The notes: generated from the sequence alone by a model not told the origin. Positions 16,386 through 25,517 are shown, numbered from the stretch's first letter. The stretch: 64,000 bases of DNA from Phytopseudomonas argentinensis (GCF_900113905.1 NZ_FORC01000006.1:62001-126000); one strand, 5' to 3'. Numbers and translations: made by a program.

Positions 16386-17861
16386 TCAGCGGAACGGCGG
16401 CTCGTCGAAGCTGCGCAGCTTGCGCGAGTGCAGCGAGTTGAGCTGGCCACGCAGCAAGTCCAGCGCGGCGATGCCGATGTGCAGGTGCTGGGTCACCGCC
16501 CGCTCGTAGAACGCCCCCGCCGCGCCCGGCAACTTGATCTCGCTGTGCAGCGGTTTGTCCGACACGCACAGCAAGGTGCCGTACGGCACGCGCAGGCGAT
16601 AGCCTTGCGCGGCGATGGTGCCGCTTTCCATGTCCACCGCCACCGCTCGCGACAGGTTGATCAGCGGCCGTTCCTGGGCCCAGCGCAGCTCCCAGTTGCG
16701 GTCGTCGTAGGTCAGTACGGTGCCGGTGCGCAGGCGGCGCTTGAGGTCGTCACCACGCTCGCCAGTCACCTGGGCAGCAGCATCCTGCAGCGCCTGCTGC
16801 ACTTCGGCCAGGGCCGGCAGCGGGATGTGCGGCGGCAGCACGCGGTCGAGAATGCCGTCGCGGCGCATGTACGCGTGGGCCAGCACGTAGTCGCCGATGG
16901 TCTGCGACTGCCGCAGGCCGCCGCAGTGGCCGATCATCAGCCAGCAATGCGGACGCAGCACGGCCAGATGGTCGGTGATGTTCTTGGCGTTGGACGGGCC
17001 GACGCCGATGTTCACCAGGGTGATGCCATCGCCATCGGCGGCCTGCAGGTGGTAGGCCGGCATCTGGTAACGGTGCCAGACCACGGTCTCGATGATCGCC
17101 TGCATCTCGCCTTCCGGCATGCCGCGGGAAATGACGATATTGCCAGGCAGCACCATACGCTCGAAACGCGACTCGGCATTGAGCATGTCCAGGCCATGGC
17201 GGATGAACTGGTCGACGTAGCGGTGGTAGTTGGTCAGCAGAATCCACGGCTGCACATGGCGCCAGTCGCTGCCGGTGTAATGCACCAGGCGGCGCAGGGA
17301 AAAGTCCACCCGCGCGGCGTCGAACAGCGCCAGGGGCAGCGGGTCGGTATTCTCCCAGTCGTAGAGGCCGTCGGCAGTGCCATCGGTGGCCGCCGACAGG
17401 TCGGTGCTGGGGAACACCCGCGCCAGCTCGGCGGCGGTCACCCCGGAGCCGGCAAGCTCGTCGCCCTGCTCCACCACGTAGGGATAGGGAATGTACTGCT
17501 CGCTGACCCCGACCTCGACGGTCAGGGTGAAGTCCGCCATCAGCGGCTGCAGCTGCTCGAGCAGGTACTTACGAAAGGCCGCCGGATGGGTGATGGTGAT
17601 GCTGTAGGTACCGGGTACCTGCACCTTGGCGTAGGCGCGTACGGTGGTCGGCACTTCGCCCTGGCAATCGTAGGTCAGGCGCAGTTCCGGGTAGCGAAAC
17701 AGCTCCTGCTCCTCGGCACCGGGGCGCACGCGGTCTTTCAGATAGCGCTTGAGCGCCTGGCTCAGGCCCTCGGTGGCACGCTGGTGCAGCGCGGCCAGGC
17801 GGTCAACGGCTTCTTCGGCAGTGTTGACGACGATAAAAGCGCCGTCTGTAGAAAGGGACAT
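16386..17861 (-). CDS. amn: AMP nucleosidase
   Basis: A 491-residue protein matching bacterial AMP nucleosidase (E. coli Amn is 484), which splits AMP into adenine and ribose 5-phosphate to adjust the adenylate pool. The N-terminal AMP nucleosidase domain (YDCQGEVPTTVRAYAKVQVPG without interruption in register) precedes a nucleoside phosphorylase-like catalytic domain with ITLVNIGVGPSNAKNITDHL, LMIGHCGGLRQSQ and the late AVDMESGTIAAQGYR motif whose Met-Glu binds the ribose. I choose the ATG at 17861 (MSLSTDG), which has AAGGA at proper distance; a start at 17903 adds 14 residues without support. It stands alone, divergent from nothing nearby on its 5' side except the tail of a MocR gene. Confidence 0.93.
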   Translation of the reverse strand: MSLSTDGAFIVVNTAEEAVDRLAALHQRATEGLSQALKRYLKDRVRPGAEEQELFRYPELRLTYDCQGEVPTTVRAYAKVQVPGTYSITITHPAAFRKYLLEQLQPLMADFTLTVEVGVSEQYIPYPYVVEQGDELAGSGVTAAELARVFPSTDLSAATDGTADGLYDWENTDPLPLALFDAARVDFSLRRLVHYTGSDWRHVQPWILLTNYHRYVDQFIRHGLDMLNAESRFERMVLPGNIVISRGMPEGEMQAIIETVVWHRYQMPAYHLQAADGDGITLVNIGVGPSNAKNITDHLAVLRPHCWLMIGHCGGLRQSQTIGDYVLAHAYMRRDGILDRVLPPHIPLPALAEVQQALQDAAAQVTGERGDDLKRRLRTGTVLTYDDRNWELRWAQERPLINLSRAVAVDMESGTIAAQGYRLRVPYGTLLCVSDKPLHSEIKLPGAAGAFYERAVTQHLHIGIAALDLLRGQLNSLHSRKLRSFDEPPFR

Positions 17862-17932
17862 GCACGGTTCCTTATCGTGAATTTCACGGATCATAGCTGA
17901 CACTTATTACTGTCGGGGTGCAAGGGGCGCGC

Positions 17933-19273
17933 TCATAACGGCCAGGCCTCGGCGATGCGCTCCAGCGCCTGCTTGAGTTCGGCGCGGCTACGCGCGGCGG
18001 CCAGGCTGATGCGAATCGCACTGGCCTGGGCCGCGCCGACGGCGAAGACTTCGGCCGGCACCACCTCGACACCCGCGGCCCGACAGGCCAGCACCAGCTC
18101 GGCACTGTGCGGCGCGTGCAGCCACAGGTGCGGCGCCACCTCGCGGCCGGTCGGCATGCGCGGGCCCAGCACGCGGGCCGCCAGGCGCCAGCGCTGCTGC
18201 AATTCTTCCCGTTGCCAGGCCAGCTTGCGGGCGGCGGTGCCGTCCTCGATCCATTCGCAGGCCAGTGCCAGGCACAGCGGCGAAACAGCCCAGCTGGTGG
18301 CATGCCCTTGGGGGTCGATGCGCTTGAGCAGCGCCTGCGGCCCCTGCATGAAACCCAGGCGTAGGCCCGGCGCCACGGTTTTCGACAGGCTGCTGACCAA
18401 CAGGCTGCGTGCCGGCACAGCGGCAGACAGCGGCGCCTGCTCGCCCAGCGCGCCGTATACGTCGTCCTCGATCAGCCAAAGGCCATGGCGCTCGATCAGC
18501 TCGGCGATGCGCTGGCGGCGCTCGCCATCCATGCTGCTGCCGGTGGGGTTCTGCAGGCAGGGGGTAAGCACCAGCCCCCGGGCTCCGGTGGCGCGTACCT
18601 GGCGGTCGAGATCCTGGGGAAGAATGCCGCGCTCATCCATCGCCACGCCATGCAGCGGCAGCCTGAGCTGGCGTGCGGCGGCCTTGATGCCGGGCGCGGT
18701 GAAGGCTTCGGCAAGCACCGGATCACCCGCCTCGCAGAGTGCCAGCAGCGCCGCCGATACACCCTGCTGGGCACCGGCACAGAGCGCCACCTGGGACGGC
18801 GGTGTATGCACGCCACGCAGCTGCAGCAACTGGCTAACAGCCACCCGGCCACGCTGCTCGAGCTCGGCCGGCGCATAGGCCTGCAGGGCATCGAGGCGAC
18901 CATCGGCAATCAGGCGCTGCAGGGTGCGCGACAGGTCATCGCTGCCGCCATCATGCACCGGCACATTGGTCGACAGGTCGATGCCATCGGCCGGCAACCG
19001 TGGCTGCTTGAGGTGAAACAGGCTGGCCTCGTGGCTATCGGCCAACACGTAGGTGCCGCGCCCGACCTCGCCGGACACCAGGTGCCGCCGCGCCGCCTCG
19101 CGGTACGCCTGCATCACCGTGCTCGGGTTGATGCCCAGCGCCCAGGCCAGGCGCCGTTGCGGTGGCAGCCGTTCGCCGGGCTTGAGCTCGCCCTTGCCGA
19201 TGGCTCCGGCAATCGCCTCGACCAGCGCCAGATAGGTGGGCAGCGCACTGCCCTGGAGGTCAGGTAGCCACAT
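17933..19273 (-). CDS. MocR-family regulator: GntR DNA-binding domain fused to aminotransferase-like domain
   Basis: A 446-residue protein with an N-terminal GntR winged helix (RLPPQRRLAWALGINPSTVM, then a wing around EVGRGTYVL) followed by a fold-type I aminotransferase domain. The PLP-binding lysine is visible in VSSLSKTVAPGLRLGF and the phosphate-side motif in LCAGAQQGVSAALLALC. Such proteins normally use PLP or an aldimine as effector rather than acting as enzymes. I choose the ATG at 19273; longer starts add about 80 residues of non-family sequence. It is divergent from a PLP-dependent dehydratase gene 82 bases away, which is the likely target. Confidence 0.9.
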   Translation of the reverse strand: MWLPDLQGSALPTYLALVEAIAGAIGKGELKPGERLPPQRRLAWALGINPSTVMQAYREAARRHLVSGEVGRGTYVLADSHEASLFHLKQPRLPADGIDLSTNVPVHDGGSDDLSRTLQRLIADGRLDALQAYAPAELEQRGRVAVSQLLQLRGVHTPPSQVALCAGAQQGVSAALLALCEAGDPVLAEAFTAPGIKAAARQLRLPLHGVAMDERGILPQDLDRQVRATGARGLVLTPCLQNPTGSSMDGERRQRIAELIERHGLWLIEDDVYGALGEQAPLSAAVPARSLLVSSLSKTVAPGLRLGFMQGPQALLKRIDPQGHATSWAVSPLCLALACEWIEDGTAARKLAWQREELQQRWRLAARVLGPRMPTGREVAPHLWLHAPHSAELVLACRAAGVEVVPAEVFAVGAAQASAIRISLAAARSRAELKQALERIAEAWPL

Positions 19274-19279
19274 TGCTTG

Positions 19280-19309
19280 CCATGCAATATAAAGATTTAC
19301 CCATACAAT
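19280..19309. promoter_or_regulatory. Candidate direct-repeat operator for the MocR regulator
   Basis: CCATGCAAT (19280-19288) and CCATACAAT (19301-19309) are near-identical direct repeats 21 bases apart, two helical turns, inside the 82-base divergent promoter region. MocR regulators are known to bind direct repeats. The assignment is inference. Confidence 0.35.
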
Positions 19310-19355
19310 GCCCGAGCCGTAGCATCGGGTCAAAGCCTCTCTGGAGCACCACCCG

Positions 19356-20306
19356 ATGTTCGATCTCATCGCCCTGCGCCAAGCCGTTACCTTGATTCGC
19401 CCGAGCGTTCCGGCAACGCCGCAGTTCGCCTGGCCGCTGCTGGCCGAACGGCTGGGCTGCGAGGTGTGGGTCAAGCATGAGAACCACACGCCGACCGGCG
19501 CCTTCAAGGTGCGCGGCGGGCTGGTCTACGTGGATGCCCTGCTGCGCCGTGAGCCAGCCGTCAGCGGGCTGATCTCGGCCACCCGCGGCAACCATGGGCA
19601 AAGCATGGCGCTGGCCGCGCGCCAGGCCGGGTTACCCATCGTTATCGTCGTGCCGCACGGCAATGCCCGGGAAAAGAACGCCGCCATGGCGGCGCTGGGC
19701 GCCGAAGTGATCGAGCATGGCCGCGACTTCGACGAGGCCCGCGCCCGGGCCGCCGAACTGGCCGCCCAGCGCGGCCTGCACTTCGTACCGTCGCTACATG
19801 CGGATCTGATCCGCGGCGTGGCCACCTATGCCCTGGAGCTGTTCGAGGCGGCGCCGCCACTCAAGCGCATCTACGTGCCTATTGGCCTGGGCTCGGGCAT
19901 TTGTGGGGTGATCCGTACCCGCCACCTGCTGGGCCTGGGGACCGAGGTGATCGGCGTGGTGAGCAGCGCCGCCGACGGCTACGCGCAGAGTTTCGCCGCC
20001 GGACGCATCATCTGTACCGACAGCGCCGACACCATCGCCGATGGCATGGCCTGTCGCATGCCGCAGCCCGAAGCGCTGGAAATTATCCGCGCCGGTGCCG
20101 CGCGCATCGTGCGGGTCGACGACGAAGAAATCCGCCAGGCGATGCGCATCTACCACGAAGACACCCACAACCTGGCCGAAGGCGCCGGTGCGGCTGCCCT
20201 GGCGGCATTGATTCAGGAGCGCGAGATCAATCGCGGCGAGCGCGCCGCGGTGGTACTCAGCGGCGCCAACGTCGATCGCGCGGCGCTGGCGGCGATCCTT
20301 GCCTGA
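19356..20306 (+). CDS. PLP-dependent threonine/serine dehydratase-like enzyme (fold-type II)
   Basis: A 316-residue tryptophan-synthase-beta-superfamily enzyme. The PLP lysine is in TGAFKVRGG, the phosphate or substrate loop is SATRGNHGQS, and the glycine-rich phosphate cup is IGLGSGICGV. Threonine dehydratases convert threonine to 2-oxobutanoate and ammonia; the catabolic, single-domain form lacks the C-terminal ACT regulation, as here. The loop reads S-A-T-R-G-N-H rather than the S-x-G-N-H of classical enzymes, so the substrate may be another hydroxy or diamino acid. It is divergent from a MocR regulator, so expression is probably induced by its substrate or PLP adducts. Confidence 0.82.
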   Translation: MFDLIALRQAVTLIRPSVPATPQFAWPLLAERLGCEVWVKHENHTPTGAFKVRGGLVYVDALLRREPAVSGLISATRGNHGQSMALAARQAGLPIVIVVPHGNAREKNAAMAALGAEVIEHGRDFDEARARAAELAAQRGLHFVPSLHADLIRGVATYALELFEAAPPLKRIYVPIGLGSGICGVIRTRHLLGLGTEVIGVVSSAADGYAQSFAAGRIICTDSADTIADGMACRMPQPEALEIIRAGAARIVRVDDEEIRQAMRIYHEDTHNLAEGAGAAALAALIQEREINRGERAAVVLSGANVDRAALAAILA

Positions 20307-20308
20307 AC

Positions 20309-21172
20309 CTAGACGCTGATCGACAGCGCCGCGCCGATCGACAGGGACATGCCGCCGCCGGCCATCTGGCCAGCGGCCTTGTCGACCTCGGCCAATTGCT
20401 TGCTGATGCCGTCAATGAGCTTCTTGCTGTCTTCGTCCGGCTTGGCGGCCAACTGCGAGCGAACCATGGCAAGCAGCTGCTTGAGCTGGGCAGCCACCTT
20501 CTTCAGCTCCTCGCCATCGGCCCGGCGCTGGCGCTCGTTGCGCTCGTTGCGGGTGGCCTGGGCCTGTTCGCCGGCCGGCTCTTCGCTGGCCCCCGCCTCG
20601 TCGCTCTGCTCGGCGTCTTCACCGACGGCTTGCTCGACGGCCTCGGTATCAACCGCAGGTGCGTCAGCCTCGACCGGCGCAGCTTCGCTAGGCCCCTCGA
20701 CGGTGGCCGGCGCCTGAGCAGTAGCGGCCTCGCGCTCGCCAGTCGCGCCCTGGGCCGCAACAACCGACAGGTTGCCGCCACCGGACGCTTCCTGCAGTAC
20801 CGCGGCAGCCTGCCCCAGCTCCTGGGCCAGTTGCTTGAGTTGGCGCAGCGCACCCTTCGCCCCTGCCGGCCCAAGCGACACGACCAGCTGCTTGAGCATC
20901 TCGATGCGCTTCTTGATGTCTTCCAGCTTCTGGCGCGCCGCCTCCTTGCGCGACTCCTGCTGCCTGGCCTGCATCTCGCGCAGCTTGCCAAACGCCTCAC
21001 GCATGCTCTGCGCGCGCTTCTGAGCATAAGCGCTGAGGGTAACGGTAACCGAGGGCTGTTGCTCGGGCTCGCCGGCAGTCCTGGCCGGAGCGCCGGCCTC
21101 ATTGCCCAGGCGCGCGGGCGCAGCCTTAATCGGCGGTACGGCGCTGGCGCCGGTAGTAGTGATGGTCGACAT
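20309..21172 (-). CDS. Coiled-coil protein of unknown function
   Basis: The ATG at 21172 gives 287 residues with no recognisable catalytic domain. There are two strongly charged helical stretches: about residues 52-125 (rich in K, R, E, Q with heptads such as RKEAARQKLEDIKKRIEML) and about 215-265 (EELKKVAAQLKQLLAMV). They flank an acidic, Ala/Glu/Pro-rich linker of low complexity. The C-terminus is glycine- and serine-rich and hydrophobic (GGGMSLSIGAALSISV). No signal peptide or membrane segment is evident. The N-terminal STITTTGASAVPP is reminiscent of proteins secreted or translocated without cleavage, but this is speculation. It converges on the dehydratase gene two bases away. Confidence 0.7.
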   Translation of the reverse strand: MSTITTTGASAVPPIKAAPARLGNEAGAPARTAGEPEQQPSVTVTLSAYAQKRAQSMREAFGKLREMQARQQESRKEAARQKLEDIKKRIEMLKQLVVSLGPAGAKGALRQLKQLAQELGQAAAVLQEASGGGNLSVVAAQGATGEREAATAQAPATVEGPSEAAPVEADAPAVDTEAVEQAVGEDAEQSDEAGASEEPAGEQAQATRNERNERQRRADGEELKKVAAQLKQLLAMVRSQLAAKPDEDSKKLIDGISKQLAEVDKAAGQMAGGGMSLSIGAALSISV

Positions 21173-21271
21173 GCCACGTCCTGTGTCTGACGAGTGTGCC
21201 CAGGGTATCGGCCTCTGGGTGGCGAACTTGAAGCAGCGCCGCGGCGGCAGGCTGCTCTGACGCTGCATAGC

Positions 21272-21301
21272 AAAAAGCCCCGGCACGGGGCCGGGGCTTT
21301 T
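21272..21301 (-). terminator. Rho-independent terminator of the csbD-like gene
   Basis: AAAAGCCCCGGC pairs with GCCGGGGCTTTT around a short loop. It is symmetric, so it may also act on the other strand, but it lies directly downstream of the leftward csbD-like gene. Confidence 0.85.
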
Positions 21302-21330
21302 AGAAACGGTGGCGTAACGCCTGTGGCGAG

Positions 21331-21528
21331 TCAGTACTTGCTACGGAAATCGTGCAGTTCTTCCTCGGCCTTTTCCTTGGTCCAGCCATAACGTTCCTGC
21401 AGCTTGCCAGCCAGGTATTCGCTGTGGCCTTCGGCGACATCCACGTCGTCATTGGTGAGCTTGCCCCAGCGCGCCTTGATGTCGCCCCCGAGCTGCTTCC
21501 ACTTACCTTTGATGATGTCCGAATTCAT
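21331..21528 (-). CDS. CsbD-family small stress protein
   Basis: A 65-residue hydrophilic protein of the CsbD-like family: [20 protein letters not shown], then [28 protein letters not shown] and [11 protein letters not shown]. The spacing of tryptophans and the G-K-W-K-Q start are diagnostic. Family members are highly expressed under general or osmotic stress, but their molecular role is not established. It follows a BON-domain gene on the same strand, another typical osmotic-stress protein, so joint induction is likely. Confidence 0.9.
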   Translation of the reverse strand: MNSDIIKGKWKQLGGDIKARWGKLTNDDVDVAEGHSEYLAGKLQERYGWTKEKAEEELHDFRSKY

Positions 21529-21550
21529 GATTCATTCTCCTGCTGTCGTG

Positions 21551-21574
21551 GAAAGGCAGGCCGTGCGGCCTGCC
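21551..21574 (-). terminator. Possible terminator or attenuator between the BON-domain and csbD-like genes
   Basis: A perfect stem GGCAGGCC / GGCCTGCC with a four-base loop and a short T-rich tail (CTTTCC on the minus strand) sits between the two genes. It may reduce read-through into the csbD-like gene. Confidence 0.5.
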
Positions 21575-21584
21575 GAACACATGA

Positions 21585-21950
21585 TCAGTCGGCAGCTTTC
21601 AGGCCGTCAGCGGAAACCGCTTGAACGCCTTTGATTTCTTTGGCCTTGGCAACAGCCAGGTCACGCTCGGCTTCGGTTTTCACTACGCCGGACAGGGCGA
21701 CCACGCCTTTGTTGGTCTCGACCTTGATGTCCAGAGCGCTGAGGCCGTCGTCAGCCAGGAAGGCGGATTTGACCTTGCTGGTGATCCAGGTGTCGGACAC
21801 GGCTTCTTCAGCCTTGTCCATCGAGTTGGCAGCCAGCATGGTTGGCTGGGTGTTGCTGTAGGTATCGGCGAAAGCGGTACCCGCCACGGACAAGCTCAGG
21901 GCGGTCGCAGTGATAGCGGCAAAAGCGAACTTATTGATTGGCTGTTTCAT
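21585..21950 (-). CDS. Periplasmic BON-domain protein (OsmY-like)
   Basis: A 121-residue exported protein. The signal peptide is clear (basic start MKQPINK, hydrophobic FAAITATALSLSVAG, cleavage after AFA). One BON domain follows: WITSKVKSAFLADDGLSALD, then IKVETNKGVVALSGVV and AERDLAVAKAKEIKGVQAV. OsmY has two such domains; this has one. BON domains bind phospholipid or membranes and are linked to protection against osmotic shock. The start at 21950 is set by the signal peptide. It lies upstream of the csbD-like gene on the same strand. Confidence 0.88.
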   Translation of the reverse strand: MKQPINKFAFAAITATALSLSVAGTAFADTYSNTQPTMLAANSMDKAEEAVSDTWITSKVKSAFLADDGLSALDIKVETNKGVVALSGVVKTEAERDLAVAKAKEIKGVQAVSADGLKAAD

Positions 21951-22195
21951 GGGCAACACTCCTGTTTCATTCAAATTCGCCACATCCAACTTCAGGACTG
22001 TGGCTTCCCAATGAATATCGCAAGTGCTGTGCCAGCTTTTTTGAATAGAAAAATGCTTTATTTATCAATAGGTTGACGGATAACTTAAATTCCGTTTTCC
22101 GTGCAAAGTGCATGTTCAAGCGTAACGGCTCAGGCAGATTGCACGAAATGCCCAAATGCTATCACCCAGGTGGCAATTGCTGTGCCGCGGAATAG

Positions 22196-22223
22196 AAAAT
22201 GCCGGTCATCAGAGACCGGCATT
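22196..22223 (-). terminator. Rho-independent terminator of sspAB
   Basis: AATGCCGGTC pairs with GACCGGCATT, followed on the minus strand by TTTCTATT. It lies 27 bases after the sspB stop codon. Confidence 0.85.
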
Positions 22224-22249
22224 GGGGTATCGCGCAGCGGCACAGAGAT

Positions 22250-22654
22250 CTATTTGACGACCTTCAGGCTGGGCCGCCCGCTTGGCCGCGGTGGCTCGTC
22301 GTCGGGCGGCGTCTGCTCGTCTTCGACCTCGCTCTGTACAGGCGGCGGCTCCTGGTCGAAGACCATGCCCTGGCCGTTTTCCCGCGCATAGATCGCCAGT
22401 ACGGCGGGCGCCGGCACGTGCAGGCTGTGAGCCACACCGCCAAAACGACCCTCGAAGCTGACCGCGTCATTGTTGAGGGCCAGTTCACGCACGGCGGTAG
22501 GCGACACGTTGAGCACGATCTGCCCGTCGCTGACGAACTGGCTCGGCACCTGCACGCCGGGGTACTCGGCGTTGACCAGCAGATGCGGGGTGCAATCGTT
22601 GTCGACGATCCACTCGTACAGCGCGCGAATCAGATAAGGACGACTGGAGTTCAT
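22250..22654 (-). CDS. sspB: ClpXP protease specificity-enhancing factor SspB
   Basis: A 134-residue SspB adaptor, which binds ssrA-tagged and other substrates and delivers them to ClpXP. The N-terminal substrate-binding domain is clear (SSRPYLIRALYEWIVDNDCT, PHLLVNA, VQVPSQFV, DGQIVLN, FGGVAHSLHVP). A flexible acidic/proline linker leads to the C-terminal ClpX-docking peptide (RPSLKVVK). I use the ATG at 22654 with GGAGG four bases upstream; the TTG just before it is the alternative. It lies downstream of sspA in the conserved sspA-sspB order. Confidence 0.95.
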   Translation of the reverse strand: MNSSRPYLIRALYEWIVDNDCTPHLLVNAEYPGVQVPSQFVSDGQIVLNVSPTAVRELALNNDAVSFEGRFGGVAHSLHVPAPAVLAIYARENGQGMVFDQEPPPVQSEVEDEQTPPDDEPPRPSGRPSLKVVK

Positions 22655-22703
22655 CAAACCTCCTGAACATGGCGCGCTAACTGCGGTGCGCCAGAAAAAT
22701 GGG

Positions 22704-23321
22704 TCAGCGCATGTCTCGTTCGACAGACGACAGGCTGCGGCGAAAGCTTTCGCGCGCGAACTGCCTGTCCATGTAATCGAGCAGCGGTTTGGCCGGCCTT
22801 GGCAATTCGATCCCCAGTACCGGCAGGCGCCAGAGAATCGGCAACAGGCAGCAGTCTACCAAGCTCAGCTCGTCGCTGAGAAAAAATGCTTTTTCAGCAA
22901 ACAACGGCGACACCCCGGTCAGGCTTTCACGCAATTCCTTGCGCGCCTGCACGCGGGCCGCCTCCTTGCTGCGCGCATCGAGAATCAGGTCGACCAGCGA
23001 GCACCAGTCGCGCTGGATGCGGTGCATCAACAGCCGCGTATTACCCCGCGCCACCGGGTACACCGGCATCAGCGGCGGATGTGGGTAACGCTCCTCCAGG
23101 TACTCCATGATCACAGTCGGCTCGTACAGCGCCAGGTCACGGTCGACCAGGGTCGGCAGGGTCGCGTAGGGGTTGGCTTCCAGCAACTTGTTGGGGAAGC
23201 GGCCCTGCTCCACGTCGATGATTTCCACAACGACGCTCTTCTCGGCAAGCACGATGCGCACGCGGTGAGAGTAGTGGTCGGCAGCGTCGGAATAACAGGC
23301 CAACCGGTTGGTCGCAGCCAA
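22704..23321 (-). CDS. sspA: Stringent starvation protein A (RNA polymerase-associated, GST fold)
   Basis: A 205-residue SspA: N-terminal thioredoxin-like domain ([43 protein letters not shown]) and C-terminal GST-type helical domain ([15 protein letters not shown]-like [20 protein letters not shown]). It binds RNA polymerase and acts in acid and stationary-phase survival; it lacks GST activity in E. coli. No ATG fits. The TTG at 23321, preceded by GGAGG at nine bases, gives exactly the family N-terminus ([11 protein letters not shown]), so I choose that start. It is followed by sspB 49 bases later. Confidence 0.94.
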   Translation of the reverse strand: MAATNRLACYSDAADHYSHRVRIVLAEKSVVVEIIDVEQGRFPNKLLEANPYATLPTLVDRDLALYEPTVIMEYLEERYPHPPLMPVYPVARGNTRLLMHRIQRDWCSLVDLILDARSKEAARVQARKELRESLTGVSPLFAEKAFFLSDELSLVDCCLLPILWRLPVLGIELPRPAKPLLDYMDRQFARESFRRSLSSVERDMR

Positions 23322-23413
23322 GGCGATCCTCCAGAGTCGTGAAACGTGAACACGCCGGGAACGCTGTCGCAGCGACGGCTCCCGGGTGCCCATGGGATGA
23401 AATCCCAGGGCAT

Positions 23414-23438
23414 AAAAAAGCCCGCGCAGTGCGCGGGC
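23414..23438 (-). terminator. Rho-independent terminator of the petABC operon
   Basis: GCCCGCGC / GCGCGGGC stem with a three-base loop and six T residues on the minus strand, between petC and the sspA promoter region. Confidence 0.9.
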
Positions 23439-23508
23439 CGAGCATGATACCGGAAGCGGCCCTCGCTGGCCGTTGAAAAACGTAGGCGAGGCAGCCGGCA
23501 GGTAGTTT

Positions 23509-24291
23509 CTAATGCACGTCTTTCCAGTATTCGCGTTTGAGCAGATAGGCGAATACGAAGAAGAACGCCAGGTAGATCAGTACATAGGTGCCGATGCGCC
23601 GCATGTGCAGCTTGTTGGGGTCGGCCGAATAAGCCAGGAAGGTCACCAGGTTGCGCACCTTGTCGTCGAAAGCCTGGGGGCTGAGCTGGCCGCTGTTGGG
23701 CTCGAGCACCAGCTGGTCGCAGGCCTCGTGGGTCAGCGGCGTGCCGGTCAGCGGGTCGTACTGCTTCTTGCCACCGTCGACCACCTGCACCTGCTTGCAG
23801 CCCATGTACTGGCGGCCCTGCAGCTTGCCCAGCACATTGGGCATGCCGACGTTGGGGAACACCAGGTTGTTGGCGCCCAGTGGCCGCGCCGGATCGTCAT
23901 AGAAGGTGCGCAGGTAGGTGTACAGCCAGTCGTTGCCACGCACCCGGGCAACCAGGGTCAGATCCGGCGGCGCGGCGCCGAACCAACGCTTGGCGTCCTC
24001 GGGCTTCATGCCGATGTTCATGTGGTCGCCGATCTTGGCGCCGGTGAACACCAGGTTGTCCATCATCTGCTGTTCGGACACGCCGATGTCCGCGGCAACC
24101 CGCTCGTAGCGCTGGAACTTGGCGCTGTGGCAGCCCATGCAGTAGTTGGCGAAGGTGCGCGCGCCATCCTGCAGCGCAGCCTTGTCGGTCAGGTCGATAT
24201 CGGCCTCGTCCAGCGCCATGCCGTGGCCACCGGCGGCCAGGGCGAAGGCAGGCAGTAACGCGACCACACATGCAGCAAATAGCTTTCTCAT
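23509..24291 (-). CDS. petC: Ubiquinol-cytochrome c reductase, cytochrome c1 subunit
   Basis: A 260-residue cytochrome c1 of the bc1 complex (complex III), passing electrons from the Rieske protein to soluble cytochrome c. It has a cleavable signal peptide ([16 protein letters not shown]), the haem-binding CMGCHS motif near residue 52, and a distal methionine ligand region around [13 protein letters not shown] or the later [10 protein letters not shown]-terminal membrane anchor is present ([18 protein letters not shown]). It overlaps the cytochrome b stop by one base and ends the petA-petB-petC operon. Confidence 0.96.
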   Translation of the reverse strand: MRKLFAACVVALLPAFALAAGGHGMALDEADIDLTDKAALQDGARTFANYCMGCHSAKFQRYERVAADIGVSEQQMMDNLVFTGAKIGDHMNIGMKPEDAKRWFGAAPPDLTLVARVRGNDWLYTYLRTFYDDPARPLGANNLVFPNVGMPNVLGKLQGRQYMGCKQVQVVDGGKKQYDPLTGTPLTHEACDQLVLEPNSGQLSPQAFDDKVRNLVTFLAYSADPNKLHMRRIGTYVLIYLAFFFVFAYLLKREYWKDVH

Positions 24292-25517
24292 CAGCCGGTC
24301 ACCCTTTCAGGAACGGGTTTGGTCTTTTCCATCCTGGTGTAGAAGGGCATCAGGATGAAGTACGCGAAATACAGCGCCGTGCACAGTTGCGACAGCAGCG
24401 TACGGCCCGGGGTGGGCGGCAGGACGCCGAGCACGCCGAGGATGACGAAGGACACGCAGAACACCAGCAGCCAGAGCTTGCTCAGCCAGCCCTTGTAGCG
24501 CATCGAACGCACCGGACTGCGATCCAGCCAGGGCAGCACGAACAGCACGGCGATGGCGGCGCCCATGGCGATCACCCCCATCAGCTTGTCGGGGATGGCG
24601 CGCAAGATCGCGTAGAACGGCGTGAAGTACCACACCGGGGCGATGTGTTCGGGGGTCTTGAACGGATTGGCCTGCTCGAAGTTGGGCTTCTCGAGGAAAT
24701 AGCCGCCCATCTCCGGGAAGAAGAACACCACGAAGCAGAACACGAAAAGGAACACCACCACACCGACGATATCCTTGACCGTGTAGTACGGGTGGAAGGG
24801 AATGCCGTCGAGGGGGATGCCGTTCTCGTCCTTGTACTTCTTGATGTCGATGCCGTCCGGGTTGTTCGAGCCGACCTCGTGCAGCGCCAGGATGTGCAGC
24901 ACCACCAGGCCGAGGATGACGATCGGCAGGGCCACCACGTGCAGGGCGAAGAAGCGGTTGAGGGTGATGCCGGAGATCAGGTAGTCGCCGCGGATCCACT
25001 CGGTCAGCGCATCGCCGATGTAGGGGATGGCGCCGAACAGCGAGATGATCACCTGGGCGCCCCAGTAGGACATCTGCCCCCAGGGCAACAGGTAACCCAT
25101 GAAGGCCTCGGCCATCAGCATCAGGTAGATCAGCATGCCGAAGATCCACACCAGCTCGCGGGGCTTCTGGTAGGAGCCGTAGAGCAGGCCGCGGAACATG
25201 TGCAGGTAGACCACGATGAAGAACGCCGAGGCGCCGGTCGAGTGCATATAGCGCAGGATCGCGCCGTGGGGCGTATCGCCGGTGCGCACGTCACGCATGA
25301 TGCCCTCGACGGAGGCGAAGGCGGCGTCGGCGGTGGGCGTATAGCTCATGGTCAGCCATACGCCGGTGAGCAGCTGGTTGACCAGCACCAGCAGCGCCAG
25401 GGAGCCGAAGAAGTACAGGAAGTTGAAGTTCTTCGGCGCGTAGTATTTGGCCAGGTGGTCGTTCCACATCTTGGTGGCCGGGAAGCGCGCATCCACCCAC
25501 TCCATCAATTTGCTCAT
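24291..25517 (-). CDS. petB: Ubiquinol-cytochrome c reductase, cytochrome b subunit
   Basis: A 408-residue integral membrane cytochrome b, with about eight or nine helices. Haem-ligand histidines are seen in FHLHM-like VVYLHMFRGLLYG and in the fourth helix (RFFALHVVALPIVILGLVVLHIL). The PEWY quinol-oxidation motif is present as the variant PVWYF (HIAPVWYFTPFYAIL). It forms the quinol-oxidising core of complex III with PetA and PetC. Start overlaps the petA stop by four bases. Confidence 0.96.
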   Translation of the reverse strand: MSKLMEWVDARFPATKMWNDHLAKYYAPKNFNFLYFFGSLALLVLVNQLLTGVWLTMSYTPTADAAFASVEGIMRDVRTGDTPHGAILRYMHSTGASAFFIVVYLHMFRGLLYGSYQKPRELVWIFGMLIYLMLMAEAFMGYLLPWGQMSYWGAQVIISLFGAIPYIGDALTEWIRGDYLISGITLNRFFALHVVALPIVILGLVVLHILALHEVGSNNPDGIDIKKYKDENGIPLDGIPFHPYYTVKDIVGVVVFLFVFCFVVFFFPEMGGYFLEKPNFEQANPFKTPEHIAPVWYFTPFYAILRAIPDKLMGVIAMGAAIAVLFVLPWLDRSPVRSMRYKGWLSKLWLLVFCVSFVILGVLGVLPPTPGRTLLSQLCTALYFAYFILMPFYTRMEKTKPVPERVTG

